Made by a program: the position numbers and the translations under genes
The notes under the pieces: generated by a model
Seen by the model: the letters and a program-made list of their open reading frames with translations, nothing else
Database searches by the model: none
What the model was told of the DNA's origin: nothing
Source of the DNA: Candidatus Rokuibacteriota bacterium
GTDB lineage: Bacteria; Methylomirabilota; Methylomirabilia; Rokubacteriales; CSP1-6
Assembly: GCA_016193045.1 (NCBI GenBank)
Contig: JACPSW010000033.1
Span: forward strand, 43,020 to 107,019
Direction of reading: 5' to 3'
Length of the DNA stretch: 64,000 nucleotides
In this document: one piece after another, positions 9,533 to 18,103 of the stretch
Position numbering within the stretch: position 1 is the stretch's first letter
How the letters are laid out: each line of letters begins with the position of its first letter

Positions 9533-9807
9533 CGCCCCCCGGCCAGCGCCGGGATGATGGCGACCTCGTCGCCGTCCTTGAGCGGGGTCGCGAGCCCCTG
9601 AAGGGCTTCGATGCCCTCGCTGTTCACGTAGATATTGACGTGGTGGTGCACCTCGCCCTTTTCGTTCCTCACGAGACCCTTGAGGCCGCTGAAGTCGGCC
9701 TCGAGCCGGTCCAGGAGCCGCCCGACGTCGGCGGCCTCGACCTCGACCTTGTCCCTGTTGTTCGTCGCCCGTCGGAAGGGCGTCGGGATGTAGACCTTCA
9801 CTGCCAT
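9529..9807 (-). CDS. cysO: ThiS/MoaD-fold sulfur carrier protein, CysO-like
   Basis: 92 residues with the ubiquitin-like beta-grasp pattern ([10 protein letters not shown]...NIYVNSEGI...[16 protein letters not shown]). The expected thiocarboxylate-forming GG is followed by one extra Arg, which the adjacent JAMM protease would have to remove. I chose the ATG at 9807 because a GGAGGTG Shine-Dalgarno lies directly upstream; a GTG nine bases earlier would sit inside it. A MITE-like element now lies between it and cysK. Confidence 0.85.
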   Translation of the reverse strand: MAVKVYIPTPFRRATNNRDKVEVEAADVGRLLDRLEADFSGLKGLVRNEKGEVHHHVNIYVNSEGIEALQGLATPLKDGDEVAIIPALAGGR

Positions 9808-9830
9808 GCCGGTCACCTCCGAGTCGCTAA

Positions 9831-10041
9831 CCTGGATTATTCACGAGCGATCGTCGCCCGCCGCGGGCGGGTCCTGTCGCAGGGCGCGGGCCCCGCAGGT
9901 CCGGCTCCGTCACCCACTCGCCCGAACGCCGCGCTCCGCGCGGCGGACGGGACGAGGGGGGCCCACTGCGCGCGGCCCCGCGGGGACCGCACCCTGCGCC
10001 ACCCGCCCGGTCGTTCCATCGCCTTTCGTGAATAGTGCGCG
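9831..10041. mobile_element. MITE-like element, copy 2 (211 bp), between cysK and cysO
   Basis: Same length and nearly the same sequence as copy 1. Flanks are CTAA (9827-9830) and CTAA (10042-10045). The second CTAA overlaps the cysK stop codon, TAG on the minus strand. Terminal inverted repeats are TTATTCACGA and TTTCGTGAATA. It carries only spurious open frames. Like copy 1 it splits an operon whose genes belong together. Confidence 0.85.
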
Positions 10042-11019
10042 CTAAAGGGGCAGGCTCAGGTATCGCTCGCCGGTGTCGGGAAGGACGGTCACGACCACCT
10101 GCTCGGGAGCGAGGCGCGCCGCCACCTGGCACGCCGCGAAGACGGCCGCGCCCGCCGAGATTCCCACCAGGAGCCCTTCCTCGCGCGTCAGGCGCCCGGC
10201 GGTGGCCATGGCGTCCTCGTCCCTCACCTGGATGATTTCGTCGATCACCTTCATGTTGAGCACACCTGGGACGAAGGAGGCCCCGATTCCCTGGATGGCG
10301 TGGGGGCGCGCCTTTCCGCCGGAGAGCACCGGGGACCTCGTCGGCTCTACGGCGACGATCCTGATCCCGGGGACTCTTTCCTTCAAGACTTCCCCCACTC
10401 CCGTAATCGTCCCTCCGGTCCCGACCCCCGCCACGAAGGCGTGAAGCCGTCCCTCGGTGGCGTCGAGAATCTCCAGCGCGGTCGTCCGGCGGTGGATCTC
10501 CGGGTTGGCCCGGTTCTCGAACTGCTGGGGCATGAAGTAGTCCGGGTGGGCGCGGAGGAGCTCGGCGGCGGCATGGACCGCTCCCGTCATCCCTTCGATG
10601 GCGGGCGTCAGCTGGAGCTCGGCGCCCAGCCGGGCCAGGAGCCGCTGGCGCTCCACGCTCATGTCGTCGGGCATCGTCAGGATGAGCCGGTAGCCGCGCA
10701 CGGCGGCGACCATGGCGAGGCCGATCCCCGTGTTGCCGCTGGTGGGCTCGACGATGGTGGAGCCCGGCCGGAGGAGGCCGCGCCGCTCCGCGTCCTCGAT
10801 CATGCTGACCGCGATCCGGTCCTTCACGCTTCCCGCGGGGTTCTGCGACTCCAGCTTTGCGAGGATCGTGGCGCCCCCGGGCTTGGGCAACCGGTTGAGG
10901 CGGACCAGCGGCGTGTTCCCGACCAGCTCGAGCACCGACGCGGCGACCCTCGGCCGCGCGGGGGCTTCCCCACGGCGCGTGGTGATGCCGCCCTTTCCTA
11001 TCGGGGTCTCGGGGGTCAT
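10042..11019 (-). CDS. cysK: Cysteine synthase (O-acetylserine or O-phosphoserine sulfhydrylase)
   Basis: A PLP enzyme of the CysK/CysM family, 325 residues. Motifs: PLP lysine in NPAGSVKDR, the serine/substrate loop [12 protein letters not shown], the phosphate loop [12 protein letters not shown] and C-terminal PDTGERYLS. Next to cysO and mec it probably uses CysO-thiocarboxylate as sulfur donor, as CysM of Mycobacterium does; sequence alone does not decide whether O-acetylserine or O-phosphoserine is used. Its TAG stop lies within the CTAA target duplication of MITE copy 2. The upstream gene is an Rrf2 regulator, 10 bases away. Confidence 0.92.
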   Translation of the reverse strand: MTPETPIGKGGITTRRGEAPARPRVAASVLELVGNTPLVRLNRLPKPGGATILAKLESQNPAGSVKDRIAVSMIEDAERRGLLRPGSTIVEPTSGNTGIGLAMVAAVRGYRLILTMPDDMSVERQRLLARLGAELQLTPAIEGMTGAVHAAAELLRAHPDYFMPQQFENRANPEIHRRTTALEILDATEGRLHAFVAGVGTGGTITGVGEVLKERVPGIRIVAVEPTRSPVLSGGKARPHAIQGIGASFVPGVLNMKVIDEIIQVRDEDAMATAGRLTREEGLLVGISAGAAVFAACQVAARLAPEQVVVTVLPDTGERYLSLPL

Positions 11020-11029
11020 TGGCGAGAAG

Positions 11030-11476
11030 TTAGATGTGGTACATGGGGCGCGCCGCGCTCCGCCGCTGCTCGACGCGCTGGCAGAGATCCGCGAACGACA
11101 CGCGGTCCACGACGCCCGCGACCGCGGCGGAGATTTCGCTCCAGAGCTCCTCGAGGTCGCGCGCGTGGTCGGAGGCCGCCCGCCGGCCCGCCCGCTGCCC
11201 CGTCTCCGGCCGTTCCAGCGATCCCTCCATGGCTCTCACCACCGCTCCCACCGTGATTTCCTGCGGCGGACGCTGGAGCTGGTACCCGCCGGCGGAGCCG
11301 CGCCTGGACTGAAGGAACCCGGCGCGCTTGAGCAGCAGGAGCACCTGCTCCAGATACCGCTGGGGGATTCCCTGGCGCGCCGCGATGGCCTGGATGGGGA
11401 TCAGGCCTTTGCCGTGGTGCAGGGCCAGGTCCAGCATCGCCTTGATCGCGTATTCACCCTTGGCCGAGATGCGCAT
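11030..11476 (-). CDS. Rrf2-family transcriptional regulator, CymR-like
   Basis: A 148-residue winged-helix regulator with the Rrf2 N-terminus ([18 protein letters not shown]) and the recognition region [16 protein letters not shown]. It lacks the three clustered cysteines that hold a [2Fe-2S] in IscR; the only Cys is in FADLCQRV. Cys-poor Rrf2 proteins such as Bacillus CymR sense cysteine status by binding CysK. Being directly upstream of cysK this is the likely role here, but that is inference from context. Confidence 0.85.
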   Translation of the reverse strand: MRISAKGEYAIKAMLDLALHHGKGLIPIQAIAARQGIPQRYLEQVLLLLKRAGFLQSRRGSAGGYQLQRPPQEITVGAVVRAMEGSLERPETGQRAGRRAASDHARDLEELWSEISAAVAGVVDRVSFADLCQRVEQRRSAARPMYHI

Positions 11477-11482
11477 CCTGCG

Positions 11483-12469
11483 CTACGGGGTGGCGCCACT
11501 CTCGAGGAGCCGCGCCACGTCCTTCGCGAAATAGGTGATGACGAGGTCGGCTCCCGCCCGGCGGATCGCGATGAGGGATTCCATCATCGCGCGCTCCTCG
11601 TCGAGCCAGCCCAGGCGCCCGGCGGCCTTGATCATCGCATACTCGCCGGAGACAGAATACGCGGCCACGGGCAGCCCGAACTCGCCCTTCACGCGGGCGA
11701 TCACGTCGAGATACGGCAGCGCGGGCTTCACCATGACGATGTCGGCGCCTTCGTCCACGTCCAGGCCGACCTCCCGCAGGGCTTCGATCGCGTTGCCGGG
11801 ATCCATCTGGTAGGACCGCCGGTCGCCGAACTGGGGGGCGGACTCCGCGGCGTCGCGGAACGGGCCGTAGAAGCTGGAAGCGTACTTGGCCGAGTAGGCC
11901 ATGATCGGCGTCTCGTGGAACCCGCCGTCGTCGAGGGACTCGCGGATCGCCGCGACGCGCCCGTCCATCATGTCCGACGGCGCCACCATGTCCGCGCCCG
12001 CCTCCACGTGGGACACGGCGGTGCGCGCCAGGAGATCGAGCGTCGGGTCGTTCTTGACCCGGCCGTCCTCGACGACGCCGCAGTGGCCGTGGCTGGTGTA
12101 CTGGCAGAGGCAGACGTCGGTGATCACCAGCAGGTCGGGGATCGTGTCCTTGACGGCCCGGACGGCCTGCTGGACGATGCCGTCCTCCGCGTAGGCCTCG
12201 GAGCCGCGGGGGTCTTTCGCGTTCGGCAGGCCGAACAGGAGCACCGCCGGGATGCGCATCCCCGCGGCGTCCTTGGCCTCCTTCACCAGCTCGTCCACCG
12301 AGAGGCGGCACTGGCCGGGCATCGAGGGGATCGGCTCCCGGATCCCGCGCCCGTGCACGGCGAACAGCGGGTAGATCAGGTCGCCCACATCGAGCCGCGT
12401 CTCGCGGACCATCTTCCTCAGGAGGGCCGATTCGCGGAGCCGCCGCGGGCGGAAGACCGGGTACGGCAT
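11483..12469 (-). CDS. hemB: Delta-aminolevulinic acid dehydratase (porphobilinogen synthase)
   Basis: Condenses two 5-aminolevulinates to porphobilinogen. 328 residues. The catalytic lysines are in [18 protein letters not shown] and MVKPALPY. The metal loop [14 protein letters not shown] keeps three cysteines, marking the zinc-dependent class rather than the Mg-only class. It is fourth of the consecutive hem genes, 4 bases after hemD. Confidence 0.95.
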   Translation of the reverse strand: MPYPVFRPRRLRESALLRKMVRETRLDVGDLIYPLFAVHGRGIREPIPSMPGQCRLSVDELVKEAKDAAGMRIPAVLLFGLPNAKDPRGSEAYAEDGIVQQAVRAVKDTIPDLLVITDVCLCQYTSHGHCGVVEDGRVKNDPTLDLLARTAVSHVEAGADMVAPSDMMDGRVAAIRESLDDGGFHETPIMAYSAKYASSFYGPFRDAAESAPQFGDRRSYQMDPGNAIEALREVGLDVDEGADIVMVKPALPYLDVIARVKGEFGLPVAAYSVSGEYAMIKAAGRLGWLDEERAMMESLIAIRRAGADLVITYFAKDVARLLESGATP

Positions 12470-12473
12470 GGCG

Positions 12474-13286
12474 TTACTCCTTTTCGTGTTTCTTCGAATA
12501 ATACCCGATGATGGCGCGCGCCAGGGCCGGGATCGTGTACTCGGCCGGCATGATATCCGGATGGAGGCCCAATTCCACCGCGGTCTGAGCCGTGATGGGG
12601 CCGATGCAGGCGACGGTCACGTTCCGCAGCAGGGTCACGGCCTCGCCGGGGGCGAACATCGCCACGAAGTGGCGGACCGTGGAGGAGCTCGTGTAGGTCA
12701 CCACGTCCACCGTGCCGCCCTCGAGGGCGCGGCGCAGCAAGGGCGCCCCCTCGTTGACGGCCACCGTCCGGTACGCGGCGACCTCGACAACATCGGCACC
12801 GAGCCGCCCCAGCTCCTTCACGAGGAGATCCCGCGTCTCGGCCGCGCGCGGTAGGAGCACCCGATCACCGGGGCGGATGTGGGTCCGGAGGTGCTCGAGG
12901 AGCCCCTCGGCCCGGTACTCGTCGGGAACCACCTGCGGGGAGACTCCAAGCCCATTCAGGGCCTCCGCCGTGGCCGGCCCGATGGCGGCCACCCGGCGGC
13001 CGGGCGCGTCGAGATCCTTGCCGCTGGTCGCCAGCCGCTGGCGGAAATTCTCCACCCCGTTGACGCTCGTGAAGATGAGCCACTGAAATTCGTCGAGCCG
13101 GCTGATCGCGCGGTCCAGAGGTCCCCAGGATTCCGGCGGCTCGATCCGGATGGTCGGGACCTCGAGCACCTCGCCGCCCGCCTCTTCGAGAAGCCGCCGG
13201 AACTGGCCCGCTTGCTCCCGGGCCCGGGTGATCAGGATGCGGCGGCCCGCCAGCGGTCGCGCCCGCACGTTCGCGCGAACGGTCAT
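12474..13286 (-). CDS. hemD: Uroporphyrinogen-III synthase
   Basis: 270 residues in two alternating alpha/beta domains, typical of the poorly conserved HemD family: [18 protein letters not shown] at the N-terminus, the [10 protein letters not shown] segment, and the [11 protein letters not shown] and [14 protein letters not shown] segments in the C-terminal half. It cyclises hydroxymethylbilane with D-ring inversion. ATGA overlap with hemC supports the start and the call. Confidence 0.9.
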   Translation of the reverse strand: MTVRANVRARPLAGRRILITRAREQAGQFRRLLEEAGGEVLEVPTIRIEPPESWGPLDRAISRLDEFQWLIFTSVNGVENFRQRLATSGKDLDAPGRRVAAIGPATAEALNGLGVSPQVVPDEYRAEGLLEHLRTHIRPGDRVLLPRAAETRDLLVKELGRLGADVVEVAAYRTVAVNEGAPLLRRALEGGTVDVVTYTSSSTVRHFVAMFAPGEAVTLLRNVTVACIGPITAQTAVELGLHPDIMPAEYTIPALARAIIGYYSKKHEKE

Positions 13287-14218
13287 CGCCGGTCCCCCGC
13301 GATCTCGCCCAGGATCTCTCGGGCTCCGCGCGCCAGCAGTTCCTGTGCGAGCTTCTGCCCCAGCAGCTCGGCGCTGGCGGGCGCGCCCGCCGTCTGGCCC
13401 CGGAGGACCCGGCGGCCGTCGAGGCTCGCGACCAGCCCGTCCAGTGCCAGCTCGCCGTTCAGGAGGCGCGCGTGGGCGGCGACCGGCGTGTGGCAGCTGG
13501 CCCCCAGCTGGCGGAGAAACGCGCGTTCGGCCTCGGCCTGGCGGCGGGTCGTCGGGTCATCCACGCGCGCCAGCAGCGCGAGGAGCTCGAGATCCGAGGA
13601 GCGGCTTTCGACGGCCAGAATGCCCTGCCCTACGGCGGGGACGAATTGATCCGGCTCGAGGGGCCGGGCGCCGGCAGGGGTGAGGCCGAGTCGCGCCAGC
13701 CCGGCCGCCGCGACGACGATGGCGTCCCACCCGCCGGCCGCCAGCCTGGTCAGCCGCGTGTCCACGTTGCCCCGGATCGCCGCGATCGTGAGGTCGGGGC
13801 GCAGGGAGAGGAGCAGCACCCGGCGCCGGAGGCTCGAGGTCCCGACCGTGGCCCCGCGGGGAAGGTCGGCGATGCCGCCTCCGGCCCGGCTTACCAGAAC
13901 GTCGCGGGGGTCGTCACGGGCGGGGAACGCCGCCAGGCAGAGACCCTCGGGAAGCTCGGCCGGCATATCCTTCAGGCTGTGGACGGCCGCGTCCACCCGC
14001 CCGTCGAGCAGGGCCTCCTCGAGCTCCTTCACGAAGAGCCCCTTCCCCCCGAATTCCCCCAGGGAGGCCTGAGCGAGGCGGTCCCCTGCGGTCTTCATGG
14101 GGACGATCTCGACCGGACGGCCGGGCGCCAGCGCGCGGAGGCGCCCGGGCACCGCGCCCGCCTGGCTCAGCGCCAGAGGGCTCCCGCGCGTCCCGATCCG
14201 GAGGGGAGACGCGGTCAT
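13283..14218 (-). CDS. hemC: Porphobilinogen deaminase (hydroxymethylbilane synthase)
   Basis: 311 residues starting MTASPLRIGTRGSPLALSQA, the standard HemC start. It polymerises four porphobilinogens. The cofactor-attachment Cys is in LGASCHTPVAAHA; HSLKDMP contributes the catalytic Asp, and GTSSLRR lines the active site. The start is fixed by ATGA overlap with hemA, and the stop overlaps hemD. A longer open frame upstream is only hemA read in the wrong frame. Confidence 0.95.
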   Translation of the reverse strand: MTASPLRIGTRGSPLALSQAGAVPGRLRALAPGRPVEIVPMKTAGDRLAQASLGEFGGKGLFVKELEEALLDGRVDAAVHSLKDMPAELPEGLCLAAFPARDDPRDVLVSRAGGGIADLPRGATVGTSSLRRRVLLLSLRPDLTIAAIRGNVDTRLTRLAAGGWDAIVVAAAGLARLGLTPAGARPLEPDQFVPAVGQGILAVESRSSDLELLALLARVDDPTTRRQAEAERAFLRQLGASCHTPVAAHARLLNGELALDGLVASLDGRRVLRGQTAGAPASAELLGQKLAQELLARGAREILGEIAGDRR

Positions 14219-15498
14219 TTCTCTTCTCCCCTCCCGCCGAGGCCGAACAGCTCGTGGACCATCTCGGTCCAGCTGCGGACGTGGCCGCCCCGCGAGAGCT
14301 CCCGCAGTTTGACGGTGGGCGTGTGAAGGATCTTGTTGACGATGGCCTGCGACATCGCCTCGATCGCCCGGCGGGTCTGGGCGTCGGCGTTGGGAAGGAC
14401 GCCGTAGGCCTTCTCCACCTCGCCCCGCCGGATCGCCTCCAGGCGCTCTCGCAGGGACACGATCGTGGGGACCACCTCCAGATCCTGAGCCCGGGCGGTG
14501 AATTTCACCACCTCGCGCTCGACGAGGGCTTCGGCCTTCTGGGCCTCGCGGAGCCGCTCGCGGAGGTTCGACTCCACCACCTGGCGCAGATCGTCGATGT
14601 CGTAGCAGAACACGGCCTCCAGCTCGTTGACCCCCGGCTCCACGTCCCGCGGGACTCCGATGTCGATGAAGAAGAGGGGCCGGGAGCGGCGGCCCTGGAG
14701 GCAGCGCTCGACGTCGGCCCGCCGCACGATCGGCTCCGTGGCGCCCGTGGAGGTGATCACGATATCCATCGTTGCCAGGGTCTCGGCCCACGCGTCGAAG
14801 GGCACCGCCGTCCCCGACAGGGCGCGGGCCATCTCCTGGGCGCGCGCCCAGGTCCGGTTGGTGACGTACACGGGGAAGGCGCCCTGGTCCACCAGCTGCT
14901 TGGCGGCGAGCTCGCCCATCTTGCCGGCGCCGATCAGGAGGACCGCCTTGCCCTCGAGGGTCCCGAAGATTTTCCGGGCGAGCTCCACGGCGGCGTAGGA
15001 GACCGACACCGCGTGCCGCGCCAGCTCCGTCTCCGTCCTGACCTTCTTCGCCACGGCGAAGGCCTGGGTCCAGAGGTGATGGAGGAGCGGCCCCACCGCC
15101 TGGCAGTGCTGGGCCAGCGCGAAGGCGTCCTTCACCTGCCCCAGGATCTGGGGCTCGCCGAGGAGCATGGAGTCCAGGCTGGCGGCGACGCGGAAGCAGT
15201 GGTGAATCGCCTCCGCTCCCGACTTGGTGTAGAGCAGCGGCTCGACCTGGGAGAGATCCAGGCCGCGGTGCTGGCCGAGACGGCGGAAGGCCAGCGCGCG
15301 GGCCTCGCCGGGCACGTCGGCGACGCCGTACACCTCCACGCGATTGCAGGTCGAGAGGATCACGACCTCGGAGAGCACTCCCGCCCCGTGGACGTCCACG
15401 AGGATCTCGCGGAGCTTGTCCTCCTCCACGGCCAGCTGCTCGCGGAGGGCGATCGGCGCGGTCTTGTGGCTCAGGCCCGAGACGAAGAGCTCGGGCAT
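14215..15498 (-). CDS. hemA: Glutamyl-tRNA reductase
   Basis: The first committed enzyme of the C5 heme pathway, reducing glutamyl-tRNA(Glu) with NADPH. 427 residues, starting MPELFVSGLSHKTAPIALRE. The catalytic Cys is in STCNRVEVYG, the Rossmann motif is LIGAGKMGELAA, and a C-terminal dimerisation helix is present. The ATG shares a base with the stop of the upstream membrane gene (TGATG). It is likely the control point of the cluster. Confidence 0.95.
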   Translation of the reverse strand: MPELFVSGLSHKTAPIALREQLAVEEDKLREILVDVHGAGVLSEVVILSTCNRVEVYGVADVPGEARALAFRRLGQHRGLDLSQVEPLLYTKSGAEAIHHCFRVAASLDSMLLGEPQILGQVKDAFALAQHCQAVGPLLHHLWTQAFAVAKKVRTETELARHAVSVSYAAVELARKIFGTLEGKAVLLIGAGKMGELAAKQLVDQGAFPVYVTNRTWARAQEMARALSGTAVPFDAWAETLATMDIVITSTGATEPIVRRADVERCLQGRRSRPLFFIDIGVPRDVEPGVNELEAVFCYDIDDLRQVVESNLRERLREAQKAEALVEREVVKFTARAQDLEVVPTIVSLRERLEAIRRGEVEKAYGVLPNADAQTRRAIEAMSQAIVNKILHTPTVKLRELSRGGHVRSWTEMVHELFGLGGRGEEK

Positions 15499-16307
15499 CA
15501 GGACCCGTGCCTGCCGGGAAGCAGCAACCCGGCCCCCAGAGTCAGCAGGAGCACGCCGAAGCCCACGACGGCGAAGTACGCGGCCCGACGCCCCCGCCAC
15601 CCCGCCACGACCCGGCCGCCGAGGGTCGCGGCGTAGACGAGCCAGGCCAGGAACGAGAAGAGGGCCAGGGGATCGAAGGCGAAGACGCTCCCCCAGGCGG
15701 TGCGCGCCCAGAGCGCCCCGAGCAGGAGCCCGAGCGTCAGGAACGGGAACCCCAGGGTCAGCGCGCGGTAGGTCATGCGGTCCAGGGTTTCGAGGGAGGG
15801 CAGGCGATAGTAGAGAGCGCCGGGACGCTTGACCTTCAGCTGATGCTCCTGAAGCAGGTACATGACACCCCCCGCGAAGTTCAGGATGAAGGCCGCGATT
15901 CCCAGCATCGCGAGGACCACGTGGATGGAGATCCACGCGTTCCTGAGGGCGGGGGCGAGGTCGGTGAGCCCCGGAGGAAGCCACGCCCCCGAGACGCCGG
16001 AAAGCGCGACGAGGGGGAGCACGAACGCGCCGAGGACCTTGACGCCGTACTGCCGCTCGGCCCAGAGGGTGAACAGCACGGCGGCCCACCCCACCACGGA
16101 CATGGCCTCGACCAGCGTCCCGAGAGGGGGCCGGCCGACCTCCACGCCTCTCACGACCAGCGCCAGCGTGTGGAGCACCCAGCCGGCGAGCGTCACCAGC
16201 ACCGCGAGGCGGTAAATGGCCTCCTGGCGCTGCACCAGGTGGACCAGTGCCAGCGCTGTGGCCAGCAGATACCCGACCAGTGCCAGGTCGAAGAGGATCA
16301 GGTTCAT
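15498..16307 (-). CDS. hemX: CcsA/HemX-family membrane protein
   Basis: 270 residues with about eight membrane helices, of the CcsA/CcmF-like cytochrome c assembly family. The usual WWD heme-handling motif is degenerate here: WGSVFAFDPLALFSFL instead of the Trp-rich WGxxWxWD form. That, and the position directly before hemA, points to HemX, which in Bacillus affects HemA levels, rather than to a working cytochrome c synthetase. The multiheme ActA does require a synthetase, so a true CcsA may be elsewhere. Confidence 0.75.
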   Translation of the reverse strand: MNLILFDLALVGYLLATALALVHLVQRQEAIYRLAVLVTLAGWVLHTLALVVRGVEVGRPPLGTLVEAMSVVGWAAVLFTLWAERQYGVKVLGAFVLPLVALSGVSGAWLPPGLTDLAPALRNAWISIHVVLAMLGIAAFILNFAGGVMYLLQEHQLKVKRPGALYYRLPSLETLDRMTYRALTLGFPFLTLGLLLGALWARTAWGSVFAFDPLALFSFLAWLVYAATLGGRVVAGWRGRRAAYFAVVGFGVLLLTLGAGLLLPGRHGS

Positions 16308-16331
16308 GGAACCCCCTGAAAATATGCGAAA

Positions 16332-16360
16332 AGTCTAGCAGTCCGCCGCCGCCGACGCAA
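16332..16360 (-). promoter_or_regulatory. Promoter for the hem operon
   Basis: On the minus strand TTGCGT (16360-16355), 17 bases, TAGACT (16337-16332). AGGGGG precedes the hemX ATG at 16307. It is back to back with the plus-strand promoter at 16368. Confidence 0.55.
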
Positions 16361-16367
16361 CTTCGAG

Positions 16368-16396
16368 TTGACAGTCCAACCCCGCCGCCCTACCCT
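16368..16396 (+). promoter_or_regulatory. Promoter for the SDR gene
   Basis: TTGACA (16368-16373), a 17-base spacer and TACCCT (16391-16396). The leader to the chosen GTG start is about 35 bases and carries GGGGGAGGT 6 bases before it. Confidence 0.6.
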
Positions 16397-16437
16397 CCCC
16401 CTGCTGAGGAGTGCACTCTCATGGGGGAGGTCCGCCA

Positions 16438-17220
16438 GTGAGCCTCGATGCGTTTCGTCTCGATGACCGGGTGGCGATCGTGACCGGAGGGGGAACGGGG
16501 ATCGGAAAAGCCATCGCGCTCGAATTCGCGCGTGCGGGTGCGCATGTGGTGATCGGCAGCCGGAAGTCCGAGCACCTGGAACCCGTGTCGCGGGCCATCC
16601 GCGACCTGGGCCGGAAGTCGCTCGCCATCCCCGTGGACGTGCGCCAGGCCGAGCAGGTGGATCAGCTCGTGGATCGCACGGTCGCCGAGCTGGGGCGCCT
16701 CGACATTCTGGTCAACAACGCGGGTGCGAGCTTCATGGCCCCCGTGGAGGCGATCAGCCCCAACGGCTGGAACACGGTGGTGGCGATCAACCTCTCGGGC
16801 GTCTTCCTCTGTTCCAAGGCCGCCGGCCGTCACATGATCCCCCAGAAGCGCGGCGTCATCGTCAACATCTCCTCCATTGCCGGGGAGCACGGCTCCGTCC
16901 TGATGGCCCCGTACGGCGCCGCCAAGGCCGGGGTGATCAACTTCACGAAGAGCCTCGCGCTGGCGTGGGCGCCGCACGGGATCCGCGTCAACGCCATCGC
17001 CCCCGGGCCCGTCGTGACCGAGGGGTTCGAGGGCGTCCTCGGCATGGGCGGGGAGGAGGCCAGGCAGACCTATGAGCGGGTCGCGGACTCGGTGGCGATG
17101 AGGCGCTGGGGAAAGCCGGAGGAGGTCGCCTACCCCGCGCTGCTGCTGGCCTCGGACGCGTCCAGCTTCATGACGGGCACCACGGTCTTCGTGGACGGCG
17201 GCCCGTCGCCCCGCCACTAA
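16438..17220 (+). CDS. Short-chain dehydrogenase/reductase (NAD(P)-dependent)
   Basis: 260 residues, classical SDR. The nucleotide-binding motif is TGGGTGIGKA, then NNAG; the catalytic Ser is in NISSIAG and the YxxxK pair in YGAAKAG; the C-terminal substrate loop holds PGPV. Similar proteins are annotated as 3-oxoacyl-ACP reductase or 2,4-dienoyl-CoA reductase-like; the substrate cannot be told. I chose the GTG at 16438 (GGGGGAGGT RBS) over an in-frame GTG at 16411 with no RBS. Its stop is 3 bases from the convergent fdhE stop. Confidence 0.85.
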   Translation: MSLDAFRLDDRVAIVTGGGTGIGKAIALEFARAGAHVVIGSRKSEHLEPVSRAIRDLGRKSLAIPVDVRQAEQVDQLVDRTVAELGRLDILVNNAGASFMAPVEAISPNGWNTVVAINLSGVFLCSKAAGRHMIPQKRGVIVNISSIAGEHGSVLMAPYGAAKAGVINFTKSLALAWAPHGIRVNAIAPGPVVTEGFEGVLGMGGEEARQTYERVADSVAMRRWGKPEEVAYPALLLASDASSFMTGTTVFVDGGPSPRH

Positions 17221-17222
17221 CT

Positions 17223-18095
17223 TTAGTCTGCGGGCGGCGCCAGCTGGATGAGGCTGGGAGTCGCCCGCCAGTAGCCGCGGCGGCGGGCGATGAGGTCGAG
17301 GTGCGGCGTTCCCCAGTCCTCGATCAGGGCGGAGGCCGCGTTCCAGCGCGTCCGTCGATCCACGCCCTTCAGGTAGCCCCGGCAGAGATCGCAGGCCTCG
17401 ATCAGGTAGCCTTCCTCCTGCTCCTCGGCGGCGAGGCGGGTCAACGTCTTGGCGTCCCGGTTGTCGCAGAACGGGCAGCGGAGGCGGCCGAGCGTCCAGC
17501 GACCGCCGCACAGGGCGCAGCAGAGCCAGTGCTTGCCGTCTTCTCCGAAGTCTCCGAACGACGGGGGCCCGGCGCAGAGGGGGCACGCGCCGGCGTCCCA
17601 CAGGCCGGGGGAAAAGGCGGCCCGCGCGTCGGCGAAGTAGGTCTCCAACGGGGGGCGGAGCCCCAGGTAGGTCACGAAATTGAGGAGGTCCGGGGAGATC
17701 CTGAGCGCCTCCGAGAGCGCCCTCCCGCTCTCCTTCTGAAGCCCCGGGAGAAGCTCGGACGGCGCGAAGCGTCCCTCGTCCCAGGCGGCGGCGAAGCGGC
17801 TCAGCGCCTCCCCCTCCTCCTCCCCGAGGGCTGCCAGCTCCTCGAGCAGCGGGGCGAACAGCGGCTCCAGCGCGTCGCGGTTGAAGGCCGGCGGCGCCTC
17901 CACGATCAGCGACACGCCACGCTCCCAGCGCTCGCGGCACTGCTCGGGCCGCCAGCGGAGCACCGGAGAGCCTTCGGGGCTCCAGCGGCCCCACGCGCCC
18001 AGCACGGCCCCGTAGAGGCTGAGCGACTCGCGGAGGGCGGGCCGGCGGGCCAGGAGATCGTCCCACTCGGCGCTGAGGGAGGCGGCCGCGTCCAT
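17223..18095 (-). CDS. fdhE: Formate dehydrogenase accessory protein FdhE
   Basis: 290 residues. The C-terminal half is a rubredoxin-like metal-binding region with four CxxC motifs (CPLC, CALC, CPFC, CDLC), the FdhE signature. FdhE helps maturation of Tat-exported, membrane-bound formate dehydrogenase and binds iron. It lies 8 bases after fdhD and serves the fdhA-fdhB-nrfD genes at 19.6-24.4 kb. Confidence 0.88.
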   Translation of the reverse strand: MDAAASLSAEWDDLLARRPALRESLSLYGAVLGAWGRWSPEGSPVLRWRPEQCRERWERGVSLIVEAPPAFNRDALEPLFAPLLEELAALGEEEGEALSRFAAAWDEGRFAPSELLPGLQKESGRALSEALRISPDLLNFVTYLGLRPPLETYFADARAAFSPGLWDAGACPLCAGPPSFGDFGEDGKHWLCCALCGGRWTLGRLRCPFCDNRDAKTLTRLAAEEQEEGYLIEACDLCRGYLKGVDRRTRWNAASALIEDWGTPHLDLIARRRGYWRATPSLIQLAPPAD

Positions 18096-18103
18096 TCCCG
18101 CAG

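Noticed and set aside
9640-10035. Plus-strand open frame across cysO and the MITE-like element, and its paralogue at 6745-6990
   Set aside because: Arg/Pro-rich translation created by GC-rich foldback DNA; the similarity between the two is due to the repeat, not a protein.
11030-11476. IscR
   Set aside because: The three Fe-S cysteines of IscR are missing.
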